Source: Ophthalmolycus amberensis (lineage: Eukaryota; Chordata; Actinopteri; Perciformes; Zoarcidae). From it: DNA of 64,000 nucleotides. The position numbers and the translations under genes were made by a program. The DNA lies in contig JAFEUB010001473.1 of the NCBI GenBank assembly GCA_024529925.1, forward strand, positions 124,001 to 188,000. The letters run 5' to 3'. Of the stretch, positions 59,727-64,000 are shown piece by piece (within the stretch, counting starts at the first letter, position 1; each line of letters opens with the position of its first letter). The notes below the pieces were generated by a model, which did no database searches, was not told the origin of the DNA, and saw only the letters and a program-made list of their open reading frames with translations.

Positions 59727-59859
59727 CAAGTCAAGCCCAAAGCAGCAAAAGAAAGGTTGGAAGCCATTCTGCTTATGCACAGCCTTAACACGTCAGCCTT
59801 CACAAAACAGATAATAATATAGTGAGAAATAGAACTGGATAAGAGGATGAGGCTTCAGT

Positions 59860-60072
59860 CTAAGCTCTCAGTAGCTTAATGCCATCTGTGGCCGCGTCCA
59901 GATCGTGGTTTTCAGAAAACTCCACAGGATGGAAGTTCACAAAAGTGCTGCTTTTCTCATTCTCTTGTACTTTAAGCCACTCCTTGTAGTTCCACTGGTG
60001 AAACGTTTCTCTAAAGTGCATGGATGAGGTAAATGAAATTCTTCTCAAAAAAGGCTTGTATCCATCTCCAGC
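59860..60072 (-). other. in-frame open stretch after the Eph stop codon
   Basis: Directly after the TGA at 60073-60075 the same frame stays open for 70 codons to a TAG at 59860. The translated stretch includes FRETFHQWNYKEWLKVQENE. It is most simply 3' UTR. Translation would need stop-codon readthrough, for which the context TGA-GCT is not a known strong signal. Confidence 0.35.
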
Positions 60073-61933
60073 TCAGACTGGAACCATTGTGTGTTGCATA
60101 TGCTGCATTTGAGAGAACATTTCTTGCTGCACACCAGCAATTACTAGGTCCTGGTGTGACGGTGTGATTATTCCAAGTCTGTCCATCTCCCTGTGGGTGC
60201 AGGGACAAAAATATATGTTCAAACACACAAATCCACAATATGCAGTATTCAAAGGATACGGCCGGTTTCATGACGATTGGCAGATACTTCAATTTCCCCC
60301 CATACACGCACATTAAGAGCTTATTGGGATTCAGTACAACCGTTAAACCACCAACCTGACCATCAATAGCCAACCCTGTCTACCAATTGAGCGACACCCT
60401 TATTATCAAGTTGTCTGTGTAGCCAAAGCCTGATATAGTTTGCGCCTTTGTGGCATATAACCTACTTGTTATTCAGAACTATTAAAATACATATAACAAA
60501 TACAATGTGAACAAGAAACCACAACCTATATGCTCAGTGGTATGGAAAATTCAAGAGCCACATTTTTGTAATAAATTAATATGTCATCTTGTTTGTGTAT
60601 GTTTTAGGTTTTTAATAGATTTCAGATGACATTAGACTTCTCTGAATAATCTAAGACAAACAATACCATTTAGTTGGATGAATTCACTGATACATACATA
60701 TGAAATGAAATGATGAAAAAACATTATCCTTTAATCAAAGGAGAAGTTCAGAGTTTGACAAAATAGAAACCGGCTCACATTACTCATTAAATAATCTCTA
60801 TAGAAGCAAAAGGACAGGACTTTGGTTTCAGAAGCGTTCTGGTGCCTCTTTGAAGTCCAAGTAGTATTGACCAATCAAGTTGGAGCAGTCTTTGGTTGAA
60901 TGCAAGTAAACGTAAACACATAGACCGAAAAGTCTAATCTCAGGACCCCATTGGCTATCGTCTGACGATGATTTAGATTATTATTGGTATAAAATGAGCT
61001 TATGAAATGGCTATATATGAGACAAACAGATCGACCTCGACGTCTCTCAACTCCAGTCTTGCATCTCAAGCTGCTAATCGGACTGTAAACACTGAGCAGC
61101 GCATTGGTAAAAGAAGTCTGCTGGCTTTGAGCCGGATCCCCAGAAATAAAGTCTATTGCCCCCAGGGCCTCATTCAGACCGATCGCTGATGGGTTCTGAG
61201 ATTGCTCATTAATTGGAGCAATCACAGTATATACATAAAGCTACTGACATCTTGACACATTGTAATAGTGTCAGTGTGCTTTTAGGATTGCTGAAATTGA
61301 TGTCTGTCTCTTGTTTTGACTTGAGCATGATTGTTGAGCAAAAGATGATTCTGTTTATGCAGCTCGTATTTTTGCAGTAAGAAAAGTGATGAACGAATGC
61401 CCGAAGTCCATTTTTTCACATGAAGGTGCACTTACTGGTGTGTGAGAGCCAGGAGGCTCTCGAGGCTGGTATATCCTGCTGCTGCCAGAGTGTCTCTGTA
61501 CCTCTCCAACCCGACGGACCGCAGCCACTCGCACACCGACCACACTGGCACGCACACCTCTGGCAGGACTGACACACACACCTCTGAACCCACACCTGAC
61601 TCCAACATAGTGGCTGTGTGTCTGTGAAAACACAGAGAGGGAGAGGTTGGTGGTGGCAACGTACTGAAATAATTGAAGTGTAGGTGTGAGGACAGTGTGG
61701 ATGCTGAATTGATATGAAATGGATATGTGTGTGTTCTATGTGTACCTGTCCCCTCCGGTCCGGCGCAGAGTACCAGGGTTACGGATGAGTTTATCCAGCA
61801 TGTTGAGTATCTGGCTGAAGGTGGGTCTCTCTGCTCGCTCTCTCTCCCAGCAATCCAACATGAGCTGGTGCAGCACCACAGGACAGTCCATGGGAGCAGG
61901 CAGACGGTAGCCCTCTTCTATCGCTTTAATCAC
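60073..61933 (-). CDS. Eph receptor tyrosine kinase, class A, EphA4-like; last three exons
   Basis: A partial gene whose 5' exons lie beyond the right edge. Exons: 61933-61746 (kinase C-lobe, VIKAIEEGYRLPAPMDCP, HQLMLDCW, NMLDKLIRNPGTLRRTG), 61621-61436 (linker and first half of the SAM domain, SVCEWLRSVGLERYRDTLAA, AGYTSLESL), and 60190-60073 (rest of SAM, DRLGIITPSHQ, and the C-terminus QMQHMQHTMVPV). Phases 2 and 2 join exactly. The final VPV is a PDZ-binding motif shared with EphA4, whose tail is also QMQ-rich. LDKLIRNP followed by an RTG element also favours EphA4. The protein binds ephrins on neighbouring cells; its kinase, SAM and PDZ motifs act in the cytoplasm. The linker between kinase and SAM is unusually rich in Val and Cys. 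It could be the fish epha4-like paralogue rather than epha4a or epha4b, which cannot be settled from 130 residues. Confidence 0.88.
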
Positions 61934-63190
61934 CTATAGGAAGGTCAGGTCAAAGTTTGTTCAAGTTCCCAAAACTTGGATCCAGTTAAAAAACGTTGCC
62001 TAATGCCAAACTGGAACAACGTAAAACAAGAAAAAGACTTTGCTCATAAAACAGGCTGAGGTGTCATGTGTTTGTCCAAATTCCATACTTTACACTGATA
62101 GTATAACTGCACACTATACTGATTGTTACAGTATATTGTGTTTGCACTTGTGTGTATTGTATACAATAAATCATTATGGTTTTGTGCAGGAAATCATTAA
62201 ATATATGCGCCAACAGACTTCAATCAAATTGCCACTTTGAAAAGCCACTGCCAGTTAAATTTTACAAAAAGAAAGCGGAACCTTAGATTTATTGCTTTTC
62301 TGTTGTCTTCCAAAATATTTCCAGAGCTGTCTCACCATCAGATTTATTTTAATTGTTTCCAGCTGTGAGCAGCACCACTATTTCCTTTGCACATTATATT
62401 GTGGGACAATACTTTTCATTCGGCTCAGACAGAACTGAGACGACTACGCATTTTGAGCCTGAGTGTCAAAAACAATACTATAGTGCAACATGAAAAACGT
62501 TCATATTAATGGACTTTGTAACTCCTATGAATTTTCTTTGTGTATTCCTATTTTGGGGAAAGAAATGTCTATGTTTTGGACCTATAGTTTGGGGGCTTTG
62601 GGAGATGTAAACAGGAAATATATTGTTGCCATGGAGTTAGCGGTTTTTTAGCCTATATTTTGTATTCATTTTGGACCATTGCCATATGTGTAATTGCCTC
62701 CATGAGCTGTGTGTCCCAGGCACTGCTGCAGCTTTCGAGTGCTGCTCAGCCAACATTTTGACTATGAAAATACTTCATATTCAAAAATGCCTCAGTATGA
62801 AACAAGGAATTGTGTGACACCTATGTAGTTATATTAAAAAATAGGATTTTTAAAGTCATATCTCGTTGTTTTTTACCCCGTGTTTCACTAAAACAAATAA
62901 GCCAATGAAAGACAGACGAGCATCTCAGCGTGTACTAATTTGCACAAAAAAAAAGAAAGGAAATAAGAGGGACAGAATGTCTAGAGAACGGCTTATGAGG
63001 AAAGTTTTCGAAGACTACAACTGCGCGGCAGATGAAATCAATCATGTCTGAAGATTTCCATATGCCAGACTGCGTCTTTGACCTACTCAAACTTAACAAG
63101 CTTTGATAGCAAAGTGATTGCAAATTTGAGCTGAAATAGGATTTTTGTCTCAGATATAAAAACTGTTCAGAATAACTGAATCACCACTAC

Positions 63191-63253
<63 letters not shown>

Positions 63254-64000
63254 ATGTGTGCTTGGCTGAAGGATAACACTAAGCAGCATATTCTAGTCAA
63301 TTTTAATTAAGACTAAATTTTATCTTCAACGAAATATCTTGTGACTGAAGAACTAAATCCTGGCTTGCTGCCCTCTCTGCGGATGAAGGCAAAGTTTTCA
63401 ATTTTTTAAATGGTGCAGAGGTCAAAGCCTCTGGGTCAGCATGCAGTGCCTCACATAGAGGACAGATCATTTTCCTCCAGAAGTCCTCTCCTAAGATATC
63501 CTAAAGAAGTGGTGCCTTTTCCATGTGTTTATCTATTTAAATTGAGCTCATTTAAATCCAATCTGTGGACTGTACAGAGGTGAAAGTTTACTATGACTTT
63601 GATTTATCAGAGTTCACAGATTATGTTGAAGGGAAATAGTAATTGATTGTAATGTTGGTGGAGAGTTTTTTAGACAGGGAACTCTTTTTTGTCATCTTCC
63701 CTTTCAGTTATGATGACATTGTACTCACCAACTATCTTGCTAAAATCTAGCTTTACGACAGAGTGCCTCAAGTGCAATCACACAGACAGCTTTTAAGCAA
63801 ATCCCCACTTTTACCACATTATATAAACCACATATTTGGGAAATTATCATGAAGATGAATCTTTGAGTTATTACTGAAACCGTAAACATTCATTAGATCT
63901 TAAAGGGCTACTTTGTGGTCAGACTTTGACCTACCGCACACACAGTTTCATGAAGAACATTTTGGGTGAAGTGACTTTTGTTTTAATTTCCAAATTACTG
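61934..64000. other. intron of the EphA4-like gene (part)
   Basis: I looked for the preceding kinase exon (DFGLSR, WTAPEAI, DVWSYG) on the minus strand and did not find it, so this is taken as intron. It contains a TA microsatellite at 63193-63253 and nothing else that I recognise. Confidence 0.55.
63193..63253. repeat. (TA)n microsatellite
   Basis: About 30 TA units with one GTA interruption near the middle. Confidence 0.9.

Noticed and set aside
59429..59822. Frames coding for poly-Val/Cys and poly-Thr/His
   Set aside because: They are the long CA microsatellite read in different frames.

Overview
The window reads as a ray-finned (probably percomorph) fish genome. Genes are split by short GT-AG introns, intergenic DNA is AT-rich and full of CA/TA microsatellites, and the mobile elements are typical of teleosts: an L2-clade LINE with a pentanucleotide tail, several hAT elements and MITEs. 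Five protein-coding genes can be supported. Four of them (fem1a, c2cd4c, gpx4, pip5k1c) have human orthologues together on 19p13.3, so most of the window is a conserved linkage block. The fifth is the 3' end of an EphA4-like receptor gene entering from the right edge. No tRNA, rRNA or CRISPR array was seen.

Layout: 1-1000 is unassigned DNA. 1223-3076 (minus) is the single-exon fem1a gene, a substrate receptor of a CUL2 ubiquitin ligase, with its promoter near 3.2 kb. 4.35-9.06 kb is an array of about 140-bp tandem repeats, into which a 4.0-kb L2 LINE with a twice-frameshifted pol frame has inserted. 11289-12716 (minus) is c2cd4c in two coding exons, with a non-coding first exon and TATA/CCAAT promoter at 13.2-13.4 kb. 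About 16.5 kb of gene-free DNA follows. 30203-33627 (plus) is gpx4, a selenoprotein in seven coding exons with an in-frame UGA and a recognisable SECIS in the 3' UTR. 35-47.3 kb (plus) is pip5k1c, with its kinase domain and alternatively spliced C-terminal tail.

From 47.6 to 59.7 kb there is intergenic DNA. It holds a short MITE, a 2.6-kb hAT element with an 8-bp target duplication, a second hAT element nested in it with its own 8-bp duplication, and an 18-bp minisatellite inside the second one. The last three exons of the EphA4-like gene lie at 60073-61933 (minus).

The genes do not form one pathway; each acts alone (protein degradation, C2-domain nuclear or membrane protein, lipid peroxide repair, PI(4,5)P2 synthesis, ephrin signalling). 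The most unusual features are the three-layer nested transposon/minisatellite, the two tandem WVYSP peptides in the pip5k1c tail, a 70-codon open frame after the Eph stop codon, an extra coding intron in c2cd4c, and a GUGA-type SECIS core in gpx4. I found no clear evidence of a wholly new system.
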